From contig DALH01000012.1 in the NCBI GenBank assembly GCA_002499405.1, positions 1-52,844 on the forward strand: a stretch of 52,844 nt of DNA, in the 5' to 3' direction. Below, piece by piece: positions 30,939 through 40,728 of the stretch; position 1 is the stretch's first letter; every line of letters begins with the position of its first letter. This DNA is from Candidatus Micrarchaeota archaeon UBA95. GTDB lineage: Archaea; Micrarchaeota; Micrarchaeia; Norongarragalinales; Norongarragalinaceae. The translations under genes were made by a program, and so were the position numbers. The notes beneath the pieces are model-generated. The model saw only the letters and a list, made by a program, of their open reading frames with translations, made no database searches and had not been told where the DNA came from.

Positions 30939-33895
30939 TTGGAGTTTGAAGAAATGCGGGACTGCGTCTTTAAGGCGAAGGACGCCAACGTGACGATCTA
31001 CGCCAAACGCGAATTGTTTGAGGCAATGAAGGGCGACCGAACCTTCAAGCAAATCAAGAACGTTTCGCACCTGCCCGGATTGGAAGGCAACGCAATGGTC
31101 ATGCCCGATGGGCACGAAGGATACTCTTTTCAAAGCATTTGATAAGGGCCTTTAACGGTTTCCCAATCGGAGGCGTTGCCGCGTTCCGCATGGAGGACGG
31201 CGTTATCTCGCCTGGCGGAGTCGGGTATGACGTGAACTGCACCGACGGAGAAACCGCGGTTTTGTTCGAACACGGCACGTACCTTAAAATCAAGGAAATG
31301 GAAAACGGGGTCGGCGAAAGTCAAGCCCGTTTCCTTGACATCAACGGAGCGCTCGCATACGGAAACGCAAAAGTCGTCTGCTTCATGAAGAGACCGGAAG
31401 AATCCCATATATATGAAATAACCACCAGAACCGGCAAACGCATAAAAGTAACGGGCGACCACCCGATTTATACTAGGGAGGGAATGAAAAATGCGGATGC
31501 CATTAGCACAAACGATTCGGTGGCAACAACCGCGTTTAACGGCGTGCCTCACAAAGAACCAGAAAAAAAACTAATGGTAACCAAAGAAGAAATAGAAAAA
31601 ATACTTTTCGCAAAAAGAGGCAAAGTAAGAGGGAATTCCATAGCGCAAATAGTCAAAGACCTTGAAAGGCGCGGCTTGTTGCCATTAACTTCTTCACACC
31701 CGCAATTTCCATACCTCGTCAAGACGTTGGGTTACGTGTTTGGAGACGGTTCGATATCCTTTGTCAACGGAAAAAAAGGAACGACTTGGTTTTACGGCAA
31801 AGAAGAAGATTTGGAATCAATCCGCGAAGACATCAAGAAAATCGGGTTTACTCCTTCCAAAATCTATAAACGCACGAGAACACACCGCATTTCCACCTAC
31901 TATAAAAAACACGAATTCATACAGGTAGAATACAGCTTTAAGGTAGGTTCAACTGGTTTCGCGGCACTGTTGACCGCCCTTGGAACGCCTTCGGGCCTGA
32001 AGGCCACACAAGAATATGAAGTGCCCGGCTGGTTGAATCAAAGCCCCCTGTGGATTAAAAGACTGTTTCTTGCGGCTTTTTTCGGTGCCGAAATGTCGGC
32101 GCCAGCAACTCCGAACAAATACAACTTTTATGCGCCCACGCTCGGCATGAATAAACTGGAATCACTCGAATTAAACGCCGCAGAATTTTTGGAACAAATC
32201 AAAGCGTTATTATCGGATTTCGGGGTTGAAACCAGTCCAATAATGAAGGTTAAGGAATACGGAACCAAAGGAAAAAAAGGCGTCACTTGCGGCTACAGGA
32301 TTCAAGTAAGTTCAAAACCTGAAAACTTGAAAAAATTCTTTGAAACGGTTTCATTTGAATACAACAAGGAAAAATTCAAGAAAGCCTGCCTTGCAGCAAA
32401 CTACATTTACCTTAAAGAAAAGGTTAAAGAAAAAAGGAAAAGGATTCGAAAAACTGCGATAGCCCTTTATGCCGAAGGCAACTCGCCGCAAAATATTTGC
32501 AGGGAGTTATGTGACGAAAACGCTAATGAAGGATTCGTAAAGCATTCCATTTGGACAAACTACAAGGAAAACCCCCGCATTACGCCCGACTTCATGTCGT
32601 TTTCGGAATATCAAGAAAAATACGCTTGCGGTGATTCTGGAGCATCATGGGATGAAATAGAAAAAATAGAGAGAATACCCTTCGATGACTGGGTATACGA
32701 CATTACGATTGGTAACGAAAACCATAACTTTATCGCCAACGGATTCATCGTCTCAAACTGCGGGATGCGCCTGCTGCGCTCGGACCTCCAAGCCGACGAA
32801 GTGAAGCCCCGCGCAAAAGAATTGGTTGAAAGGTTTTACGCCAACGTGCCCGTCGGCGTCGGCACCAAGGCGCGCAAAACCTTTTCAAAGGAGGAACTCG
32901 GCGAAGCCGTGACGCGCGGCTTGGGCTGGGCGCTGGAACAAGACGTGGGCGTAAAAAAAGACGCCGAGCACTGCGAGGAAAACGGTTGCATGGCGGGCGC
33001 GGATTACTCCAAGGTGAGCGACCTCGCCAAGAAACGCGGAAAACCCCAGCTCGGCACCCTTGGAAGCGGAAACCATTTCTTGGAGTTGCAACGCGTGGCC
33101 CAGGTGTTCGACGACGAAAAAGCGCGCGCCTTCGGCTTGTTCGAGGGCCAGGCCACCGTAATGATTCACTCGGGTTCGCGGGGTTACGGCCACCAGATTT
33201 GCTCGGATTACATCCGCGTGATGCTTGACGCCAGCCGAAAATACGGCATTCACTTGGCCGACCCCGAACTCTGCTGCGCCCCCATCAACTCGCAGGAAGC
33301 AAGGGATTACGTTGGCGCGATGGCTTCGGCAGTGAACTACGCCTTCCTGAACCGCTTGTTCATGGCGCACTGGGTGAGGCAGTCATTTGAACAAGTGCTG
33401 GGAGGCGACTGGGAAACGCACGGCTTGCACTCAATTTACGACGTGTGCCACAACATAGCCAAATTCGAGGAACACGGCGGAAAAAAATTGTGCGTGCACC
33501 GCAAGGGCGCTACGCGCGCTTTCTGGGCGGGACGCGAAGAAGTTCCGGCCGACTACCGTTCAATTGGCCAGCCCGTAATCATTCCGGGCTCAATGCAGAC
33601 CGCTTCATACGTGTTGTGCGGCTTGGAGGGCGCGAAGGAATCGTGGGGAACCGTTTGCCACGGCGCGGGCCGCGTCATGAGCCGCCACGCAGCAATCCAG
33701 TCATTTGACTCGAACGCTCTCGTGAAAAACATGCATTCCAGAAGCATTGAAGTAAAGGCAAAAGACGCGCGCACGCTCTCCGAGGAAGCAGGGGGCGCTT
33801 ACAAGAACGTTGACGACGTGGTGGAAAGCGTTGAGCGCGCGGGCCTCGCCAAAATCGTGGCGCGGTTGGAGCCCCTCGGCGTAATCAAGGGCTAG
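30939..33895 (+). CDS. rtcB: RtcB RNA ligase with RNA intron and intein
   Basis: The 3'-phosphate/2',3'-cyclic-phosphate RNA ligase that joins tRNA exons in archaea. Read as 30939-31122 joined to 31155-33895, it gives 974 aa, or 467 aa after removal of the 507-aa intein. Unspliced, the 5' frame stops at 31142 after HEGYSFQSI. Removing 31123-31154 restores HEGYGFPIGGVAAF, a conserved RtcB motif. Other family motifs: PGGVGYDVN then CGMRLLRSD (metal-binding Cys right after the intein), GSGNHFLELQ, HSGSRGYGHQ, YDVCHNIAKFEEH, and CHGAGRVMSR containing the guanylated His. The TTG start is supported by GAGGTGA. It overlaps the giant surface-protein gene tail to tail by 11 nt. If the RNA intron is not removed, the gene is a pseudogene. 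Confidence 0.88.
31123..31154 (+). other. Putative 32-nt bulge-helix-bulge (archaeal) intron in rtcB
   Basis: A canonical 3-4-3 motif. Central helix AAGG (31117-31120)/CCTT (31149-31152). The 5' bulge is ATA (31121-31123) and the 3' bulge is TAA (31153-31155). The inner helix CTCTTTTC (31124-31131)/GATAAGGG (31141-31148) has one U-U mismatch and one G-U pair, with a 9-nt loop. The outer helix is weak: CG/CG, an internal loop, then GGGT/CCCA... in part. Cleavage after nucleotide two of each bulge joins GGAT to ACGG and restores the frame. Confidence 0.8.
31238..32758 (+). mobile_element. RtcB intein with LAGLIDADG endonuclease
   Basis: 507 residues between GVGYDVN and CGMRLL. Cys1 (CTDGETAVLFEHG), block B TGDHPIYT and block F WVYDITIGNENHNFIANG mark the splicing domain. 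The last residue is Asn followed by Cys. The penultimate residue is Ser, where most inteins have His. Endonuclease motifs: LGYVFGDGSIS (Asp170) and FLAAFFGAEMS (Glu in place of the catalytic Asp). A helix-turn-helix-like region (YAEGNSPQNICRELCDENAN) lies near the C-terminus. RtcB inteins at this region are known from Thermococcales. Confidence 0.93.
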
Positions 33896-36800
33896 CCCAC
33901 TGGCAGGAGTAACCCGTGCTGGACGAGGAGTCCGCCAGGCAGGTACAGCCAAGGTAGCTTTGACGACACTCGCTTATGCCCGGGTGTTTGAGGAAACCCT
34001 CGTAATCTGAGGACCTCACCTGCAGGCATTCATCGTTCGCCTCCTTCTGGTAGGCGTTAATGCAGTGAAACAATTTCTCGTTTGGGTCGCCCTTGCGACT
34101 GCTCCAGGCGCACGTGGAGTGCGGGCCGCACAAGTTTGCTTGCGACTCGCTTCCGCTAGAAAAAGGAAAATCCTCGTCCTGCTTGATTTGTAATGGAACG
34201 CAGTAGTCGCCCGCCTTCAACGACCGCGGGGTGTAGCAGAACTTCTGCAAATCGTCATAAAAGGATGCACAGGTCTCGCTGGGCTTGCACTGCTCGGTTT
34301 TGGTGCACAGCTTGAAGTTGAGCCCAATTATGTAGGGAAGGCACTCAACCATCTTCCGCGGGTCATCCCCAACTTTCTCAAGGCATTCTTCAAAGTCCGC
34401 ACTCTGCTCTGGCTCGCGTTCTTCCTCGGGCGCTGCGTCCGGCGCGCCTCCGCACCACGCCTCGGTGTAGTCCTCGTTGAATTCAATTAGGCAGGGCGCG
34501 CCCTCTCCCTCAAACAAGAAGTATTTGAGGAGGGGTTCGGCTTCGTCGCCGTAAAACAGCCGGCCGTCCTTCAGTTGGAGGTAAACTTTGCCCTTGGGGT
34601 CGCTGGTGGCAACCGCCTTGATTAACGCCTTGCCTTCGCCGGCTATTGACTGCTCATCGCGCTCGAAGTCGAATGCCTTGCCCCAGTCAAACCCGTACTT
34701 GTTTATGGTCAACAAGTTGGGCGAGCTGAATTCGTCCCAATCCATTTCGCCGCTTTCCTTGACAAAGGGGTAGGGAAGTGAAGTGAAGGACGGGAAGTCG
34801 GTTCCCGAATAACCGAAGGCGTCCAAGAACAAGTTGGCTATGTTCGTCTTGGAGGGGCCCGTCAAAGAGGTTTCATAGACCTCGTTCCACGGCGTGCCGT
34901 CTATTTGGTCCACGAGAACCCAGTCATTTGTCCCGCCGCCAAACGCGTTCGCGGGGTCGAACTGGAATGTCAGCAGGCGTATTCCGCCGGCTTCGCCGCT
35001 CTTCACGGTTTCCCCGCTAACCTTCACGGGAACTATTACCTTGAGGTCACTCAAGTCAATTATTGGTTCCAAGTGCTGGAGCGTACCCTCGCGCGGGGTG
35101 AGCATGCCTTTCAAACCCGTCTTGAACGAGGCCCAGAACTGGGGCCCGTATTGCTGGGATGAACCCACCAAGTAATTGAATAATTGCGAGTTGCACGTCG
35201 TGAACTGGAAGGCGTCCCCGTAAATATCGCCGAAGGACGTGCCGGTTTCCTGAACCGTAGTCAACTCGGCGGAACAAGACAACTTGAGTTGCTCCAACGG
35301 GTCTCTGCCTATTGCCTTGCACGCCTCGTAAGTCACCTTGGCGGCCACATAGTCCGCGATTGCGTCATCCAACGCCTTCTCGAACATGTCCGCGGTCCCG
35401 GTGACCAGCGAGGCCTCGTCCACCTTGTCCAGCCCCTCGTAAAACTCCTGGTACGCGTCGTTTACCACGCGCTCTATTTCCTGCTTGACGTCTTCAAGTT
35501 CGGTGGGGGTGCAGTAACCGGTCCGCGAACAGCGGAGCAACCCGCTTTCAACTGCGCCGGGGTTGCCCACCACGTCGGCTATATAGTAATCGGGTCCTGC
35601 CTTAGACGCTTCAAAATGGGCTTGCCCGACCTCGTCAACTCCCCTCTTAATCGCGACTAAGCCGTCCTCACCGGCTTTTAGTTCGGCGTAATCCCAGCCC
35701 AACGGCTCCAACACCATTTGGTTGGACAATCCCTCACCTGAAACCGTGAAGGTCGCATCTTCGCCGCCGGTTTGCACGTTGTTCGCTGCGAGCACGGGTT
35801 CGCGCGCGGAGGGGTTGCGGTAAACTATTTCGCCGCCCAGCGGCATCAAAATCAAGCCGAGTTCGGACAAGGATTCGTCTTCCTTCACCGTGAACCTGAT
35901 TTTCACTTCGCGGCTGGATAACCCGGAAGTTGAAACCTTTAATTCAATTGTCCACGGCTCCGAATGCGCGAGGGTGAGCCGGCCGTCGGATTCGTAAACG
36001 AAGTCCATGCAGCCCTTCTCGGAGGGATCAAATATCAACGCGTAAGTGCGGTACTGGTTCGCGGGAAGCATCAGCGCCTGGCTTCCAAGGTCCACGAGGT
36101 TCGTCACCAGCGAGCGCAGCGTGGGTCTATCGCGCTCCAAGTCAACCAATTTGAAGCACGTCCCCGTGCCCCCCTTCAGGAATATCTGGGTGTCCTGGCC
36201 GAACGAGTTCTTCACGGAGAACGCGATGCCGTTCGTGGGAATGAGCGCGCTGATTTCCTTTGTGCACGTGAGCGAAGTGGTTCCGCTGCACCCTTCTCCG
36301 CCCGCCGAGACCTGCAGGCCGTAAGGCGAGACCACTATGTAGTTGTCGGCGGTTGAAGCAATGTAACTTGATGTCTCGGAGGGGTTGAACAACTGGTTCG
36401 CGTGGTATTGTGCGAGGCGCCGCGCGAGAATTGACGCGAAGTTGAAGTTCGCCGGCTCGCACTCCTCGGCTGAAAACTGGGTGCAAGACGAGTAAACGCG
36501 GGAACCATTAAAATAATTCGCGTATTGCGCGAGGCACTCGCCTTCCGCCTGCAACTCCAGGCACTCTGCTTCGGTGCACAATGCGCAGTGCTCGGCCGAG
36601 CACTCGTATTCCTCCAAGCCGGCGGTGGTCTTGTTCAACTCGCACGAAACAAAAGAGTAATTCCCGTCGGGCAGAATTGAGTACTCGGGGTAACAATAAT
36701 CCCCTTTCTCCATGAGGTTGAGGCACTGCGCCTCGTTGCACGCCCCGCAGTTCGCCGAAGAACAATTCTCCGAAGCGTTGACTTCCGGCTTCAGCTCCGC

Positions 36801-39800
36801 GCACGAAACCTTGATGAACGCCGTCTTGGAGAAAGCCGAGCCGCTGGACTCAAGCACTGAGTTGAACACGAGATAGCACTCACCGTAACGAGTGGACTCC
36901 AAAAATATTTGCGTGTCGCCCAAGCCCTTAATTGAAAAAGAGTAATCGTTTTGCCCCACGGGTTTTATGCTGGGGCCGCTCAACGAGGCGCACGCAGTCC
37001 CCGAGAACGAGGCACGCACCTCAACCTCGGACTCCAACAGGTTTTCAACGCGGAGGGAAGCGCCGTCGCAATCCAGTTCAATGCTTCCGGGGTCGGGGTA
37101 AAACTCCAGCCAGTCAAACGCCTTCACGGCCACTTCCACGACCGCGTCGTTGAAGCCCGGCTTGCTTGCAACCACTTCTATTACTCCGGGCGCGCTCGGC
37201 CTCAACCCCTTGAACTTGTATTTGCCTTCTTCTCCCGAGTCGCGCGAGCCGTCGCCGAGAACGTAGTAGTCGCCGTTGGGCGACGAGCCGAACGAATAAC
37301 CCTCCACCTCAACTATTTCAACTCGCGCGTCCTCCACGGCTGCGCCGCTCTTTGAAGCCAAGGTCGCAACCAAGTCGGTTCTCTGCCCCGTTCTCAACTC
37401 GTCGGGCTTGACCGCGAACACGAATTCACCCTTGCCCGTAATCGTGACAAATCGCTGGGCGCGCAGCAATTCGCCGTCGGAGTCGCCGAGCACGAAGTCA
37501 AGGCGCGCGTAATCAGATGGAATGCCCGCAATTGCCTTGACCGCAAAGAAGTCCCTGCCCAGTTCATCCAACGCAAGGTTGACGGTGAACTCGCCGGACT
37601 CCACTTCCTTGGAGGAATTGTTTTTGAGGACTTCCGTGAAAATCACTTGGCCGTCGGCCGCTGAAACCTTGACGTAGGGGGAAGAAACGCTTTTGAATAC
37701 GCGGGCCTGAACGCTCGCCGCGAACTCGTGGTCCACTTCCACGGGCAGCCCGTTGGAAAGCAGTTGGTTGCTGGTTGACAACGCTATTGCGAGGCAGGCG
37801 TCGTCGTTGCAGGTCGCCGAACCCGAAACAACTTCAAAAGAGGTTTCCTCGGTTAGGGCGCGGCACGCCTGCCTGCCGGAAACCGATTCCTCGGACCCGA
37901 GGTCCGGGTCTTCGGGCGCGCGGAACCAGTAGCCGCCCTTCTCCGCAAAAGCGCGGTAATCAAAGGAAACGCTTCCCTTCGCGGAGGGCTTGACGAATAC
38001 TTTTGCGGAAAGCGTGCGCACGCCGAACCCTCCCTCAAACTCTAATTGAACCCATTTGTATTCTTCTGCGTAGTCCGCGACCTCGTCCGAACACGAGTAA
38101 TCGGGCTCGTAAGCGTCGCCCTTGATGACAACCACTTCGGCTCCCCCGGGTTCGTTCCACGAAACAAGTACTGCCTGCGATTCGTCGGCTCCGCCGTCGC
38201 CTCCGGCACGCAAAACAAATCCGCTACTGTCAGCTCCCGAAGGCAGGCTGACTGTGAGCAGGGCGCGGTAGTAGTTCCCCTTTTCAATGAATTCCACGGG
38301 TTCCAGCGTTACCGCGTCCACCAACTCAAACGAGATTATCTGGAGTTCGTCCGAGTAACTCGCGGGCACGAGCTTCAACGTCTTCGCCGCCTCCTGTCCC
38401 GTCCCCAAAACAATGGGTTCGGACTCAAACTCGGAGTATTGCTCGTCGGAAACCTTCAAAACCACGGGCTTGTTGGCGCGAACCTTCAACTTGCACGAAA
38501 CGTTCGTGGAACCCGCCCCAGTCCTGCACGAGGAAATCTTTTCGTCGTCTAGGAACGCCTCCACTTCCACGGCCACGTTGCGGCGCGGTTGCTGGGTGGC
38601 GTCCACCGCGTCCACCTTCAAGTAAGCGTAAGTCGGCTCCAGCCAAATTGTTGACTCCGCCTCCTCGGAAACCGAAACCTTGAAGGCGTCGCCCTCCCCC
38701 GAAGCCGAGCCCTTGCGCGCGATTGCGCGGAACTCCGACAAGGGAAGCAATTCAAACAATGCAGAGCCGTCGTCCAGGGTTTCCGCGTCGGGAACCCCGG
38801 AATTAAAGCCGTCGCTGGTGAGCAAAGAAACGCGCGCAAAAGGGACGCGGTCCCCCTCGGGGTCGAGCACGAGGACGCGGGCAACGCCGTTGTTTCCGGG
38901 AACCGTTTTCTCGAGCGTGACTGTGAGGGTATCGCCCGCGAGAACGCTTTTCTCCAGGTGTGGGAGGAACCCTTGCGCGAACACCGTCAAATAACCGGTC
39001 GTGCCCTCGGCGACCTCCATTTCCGCGAGCCCGAAATCGTTGGTTTCCGCGGAAGCCAGAAGGTTGAGCGGGTTCTCCAAGGAATAAAGCATTACCTGCG
39101 CATTCCCGATTTCGCCTCCCTCCTCGTCTGCGGCAGCAATCGTTATCGTGCGCGTGCTCGCCACCCCTTTTTCCTCGAGGTTGACGCGGAACTCTATTCC
39201 GCCGACCAGAATCGTTTGCACGTTGTCAAAGCCGGGGTACCCCCAATAACTCGTGTCCTCCGGCGAAACCGATACGTAAACCCTGGTTCCGACCGCGACC
39301 CCTTCAAAGAAGGCGACTCCGTCCCCGCCCGAAACGCGCTCGTCCAACAACTGGCCCGTTGAAGCATCAAACAGGGATGCCCTTGCGCGCGCGCCTTCGC
39401 CGCTCGGCTCCTTCACGAAGACGAGAACCGAGGCAGTTGCCTCCATTTTCCCGCCTTCGTCTGTTGGCGTGGTCTGCTCGGCCTTCAACTCTATGAAGCA
39501 CGTTCCCTGCGAGGCAAAACACGTCTTCTTTTCTTCCACGAAGCCCTTGCGCCTGACCGTCAACTTGAATATTTCCGTGCCGTCCTCGAACTCCAGGAAC
39601 GCGGAGCCGCTCGCGTCCGTGGACTCCTCCACCTGTTCGCCAGTGTTTGGGTCGGAGAAAAGCAGGACCGCGCCGCTCAACGCGTCTCCATCCGGGTTGG
39701 CGACGGTCACCGTCAACTTCGGCTTTTCAATTGTTTCCGGTGAAAGCGTTACCTGCTTCAACAAAACGTTTGCCCCCTCCTCAAGAACGAGTTCGAACTC

Positions 39801-40205
39801 GGAGGCAAACAACTCGAACCCCTCCAATGACACGCGCACGCTGGCGCCCGCACCTTCGGGCAGGCCGTCGAAGCGCGCCGTGCCCGACGCGTCCGTAATC
39901 CTTTCAACTGACTCGTCGCCGTAGTAAAGCGTTACCAGCGCGCCCTGCAGGGGCGAGCCGTTGCTCGAGGAAACCGTTACCTGGACGGGCACGCCAGACG
40001 GCGCCAGAAGCAGGGCCGAGAGGCCGCCGAGCACGAGGAGGGCGAGGAGCGCCGCAATCGGAAACGATGGAATGCCGCTTTTCTCCACAGGGGTAATAAA
40101 CCAGTCGTAAACCCTTGCGCCGCGCTCCTGAAACCAGTCCATCAAAGAGTAATATTTCTCTTCCAACGAGAAGTAAAATCCCCGCAATCCGCCTTCTTCG
40201 CTCAT
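33885..40205 (-). CDS. Giant membrane-anchored surface protein with repeated beta-sandwich domains
   Basis: A 2106-aa protein. The cytoplasmic N-terminus (about 1-45) is followed by one membrane segment (48-68), so the rest lies outside. The first quarter has at least five carboxypeptidase-regulatory-like/Ig-like repeats with motifs such as ITDASGTARFDGLPEG, STDASGSAFLEF, GGDGVAFFEGVAVG and TNDFGLAEMEV. Around residues 1140-1200 there are two tandem Cys repeats (CSSANCGACNEAQCLNL and CSAEHCALCTEAECLEL). The last 150 residues are again Cys-rich. No catalytic motif seen. It may be a cell-envelope or adhesion protein. Minus-strand ATATTTATAG (40228-40237) is its TATA box. Confidence 0.8.
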   Translation of the reverse strand: MSEEGGLRGFYFSLEEKYYSLMDWFQERGARVYDWFITPVEKSGIPSFPIAALLALLVLGGLSALLLAPSGVPVQVTVSSSNGSPLQGALVTLYYGDESVERITDASGTARFDGLPEGAGASVRVSLEGFELFASEFELVLEEGANVLLKQVTLSPETIEKPKLTVTVANPDGDALSGAVLLFSDPNTGEQVEESTDASGSAFLEFEDGTEIFKLTVRRKGFVEEKKTCFASQGTCFIELKAEQTTPTDEGGKMEATASVLVFVKEPSGEGARARASLFDASTGQLLDERVSGGDGVAFFEGVAVGTRVYVSVSPEDTSYWGYPGFDNVQTILVGGIEFRVNLEEKGVASTRTITIAAADEEGGEIGNAQVMLYSLENPLNLLASAETNDFGLAEMEVAEGTTGYLTVFAQGFLPHLEKSVLAGDTLTVTLEKTVPGNNGVARVLVLDPEGDRVPFARVSLLTSDGFNSGVPDAETLDDGSALFELLPLSEFRAIARKGSASGEGDAFKVSVSEEAESTIWLEPTYAYLKVDAVDATQQPRRNVAVEVEAFLDDEKISSCRTGAGSTNVSCKLKVRANKPVVLKVSDEQYSEFESEPIVLGTGQEAAKTLKLVPASYSDELQIISFELVDAVTLEPVEFIEKGNYYRALLTVSLPSGADSSGFVLRAGGDGGADESQAVLVSWNEPGGAEVVVIKGDAYEPDYSCSDEVADYAEEYKWVQLEFEGGFGVRTLSAKVFVKPSAKGSVSFDYRAFAEKGGYWFRAPEDPDLGSEESVSGRQACRALTEETSFEVVSGSATCNDDACLAIALSTSNQLLSNGLPVEVDHEFAASVQARVFKSVSSPYVKVSAADGQVIFTEVLKNNSSKEVESGEFTVNLALDELGRDFFAVKAIAGIPSDYARLDFVLGDSDGELLRAQRFVTITGKGEFVFAVKPDELRTGQRTDLVATLASKSGAAVEDARVEIVEVEGYSFGSSPNGDYYVLGDGSRDSGEEGKYKFKGLRPSAPGVIEVVASKPGFNDAVVEVAVKAFDWLEFYPDPGSIELDCDGASLRVENLLESEVEVRASFSGTACASLSGPSIKPVGQNDYSFSIKGLGDTQIFLESTRYGECYLVFNSVLESSGSAFSKTAFIKVSCAELKPEVNASENCSSANCGACNEAQCLNLMEKGDYCYPEYSILPDGNYSFVSCELNKTTAGLEEYECSAEHCALCTEAECLELQAEGECLAQYANYFNGSRVYSSCTQFSAEECEPANFNFASILARRLAQYHANQLFNPSETSSYIASTADNYIVVSPYGLQVSAGGEGCSGTTSLTCTKEISALIPTNGIAFSVKNSFGQDTQIFLKGGTGTCFKLVDLERDRPTLRSLVTNLVDLGSQALMLPANQYRTYALIFDPSEKGCMDFVYESDGRLTLAHSEPWTIELKVSTSGLSSREVKIRFTVKEDESLSELGLILMPLGGEIVYRNPSAREPVLAANNVQTGGEDATFTVSGEGLSNQMVLEPLGWDYAELKAGEDGLVAIKRGVDEVGQAHFEASKAGPDYYIADVVGNPGAVESGLLRCSRTGYCTPTELEDVKQEIERVVNDAYQEFYEGLDKVDEASLVTGTADMFEKALDDAIADYVAAKVTYEACKAIGRDPLEQLKLSCSAELTTVQETGTSFGDIYGDAFQFTTCNSQLFNYLVGSSQQYGPQFWASFKTGLKGMLTPREGTLQHLEPIIDLSDLKVIVPVKVSGETVKSGEAGGIRLLTFQFDPANAFGGGTNDWVLVDQIDGTPWNEVYETSLTGPSKTNIANLFLDAFGYSGTDFPSFTSLPYPFVKESGEMDWDEFSSPNLLTINKYGFDWGKAFDFERDEQSIAGEGKALIKAVATSDPKGKVYLQLKDGRLFYGDEAEPLLKYFLFEGEGAPCLIEFNEDYTEAWCGGAPDAAPEEEREPEQSADFEECLEKVGDDPRKMVECLPYIIGLNFKLCTKTEQCKPSETCASFYDDLQKFCYTPRSLKAGDYCVPLQIKQDEDFPFSSGSESQANLCGPHSTCAWSSRKGDPNEKLFHCINAYQKEANDECLQVRSSDYEGFLKHPGISECRQSYLGCTCLADSSSSTGYSCQWASP

Positions 40206-40227
40206 GAATAAAATAAGGTTCCCCTAA

Positions 40228-40237
40228 CTATAAATAT
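40228..40237 (-). promoter_or_regulatory. TATA box of the giant surface-protein gene
   Basis: Minus-strand ATATTTATAG lies 23-32 nt before the ATG at 40205. It also lies too close (5-14 nt) to the divergent ATG at 40242 to serve that gene; AATAAAATAAGG at about 40207-40218 fits that one better. Confidence 0.5.
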
Positions 40238-40241
40238 TGTA

Positions 40242-40682
40242 ATGAACGCGTTGCAACACTTGTTGGCGGGGGTTTTGGCGGGAGCGGTGGCGCTCGTCCT
40301 GCTCGGCGAGCCGTTCACGCTTCCGGCCGCGGCAGTGATAGCAATGGGCGCGTTGCTGCCGGACGCGGACCACCACAAGACCCGGATGTTTCAAGCCGTC
40401 TCCCTGGCAATCGGAATCGGCGCCTTCTTCCTCTCCAAACCAGTGATGCAGCAACGATTCGGGGAGTTCAACGGCGGAATCGCTTCGCTCTGCATCGGGC
40501 TCGCCGGCACTGCGTTGTTCCGGTTGCTGAAACCAAAACACCGCGGAATAACGCACACCGTGTTCGCCGCCGCGCTCTACGCCGCAATCACTTGCTTTTT
40601 GTCCACGCCGCAACTCGCGTTGGCGGGCTTCGCTGCCTACGCCTCGCACCTCGTTGCAGACGGCCACGTCAAGATGATTTGA
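40242..40682 (+). CDS. YdjM/DUF457-like membrane metal-dependent hydrolase
   Basis: A 146-aa protein with four or so membrane segments and the family's polar motifs: LLPDADHH (Asp41, Asp43, His44), PKHRGITHT (about 97-106) and ASHLVADGHV (about 133-142). These residues would form a metal site at the membrane surface. Bacterial relatives are annotated as membrane-bound metal-dependent hydrolases; substrates are not known. It starts divergently from the giant surface-protein gene and lies 46 nt before the DNA ligase gene. Confidence 0.82.
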   Translation: MNALQHLLAGVLAGAVALVLLGEPFTLPAAAVIAMGALLPDADHHKTRMFQAVSLAIGIGAFFLSKPVMQQRFGEFNGGIASLCIGLAGTALFRLLKPKHRGITHTVFAAALYAAITCFLSTPQLALAGFAAYASHLVADGHVKMI

Positions 40683-40728
40683 GTTGTTGGGGAAAGCAAT
40701 TTTATTCGCTGGCGCGGTTTGATAACTC

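Noticed and set aside
30939..31142. A separate 67-aa gene ending in YSFQSI
   Set aside because: Its sequence is the N-terminus of RtcB and the downstream frame continues the same protein; it is better read as exon 1 with the start of an unspliced intron.
31117..31160. Programmed frameshift or ribosome bypass in rtcB
   Set aside because: A slippery heptamer would shift by one base, not skip 32 nt. Bypass needs matching take-off and landing codons; TAC and AAC differ. The exact bulge-helix-bulge geometry explains the gap better.
35184..39924. ORFs opposite the giant surface-protein gene
   Set aside because: No recognisable domains or start signals; the minus-strand frame is continuous for 2106 codons.
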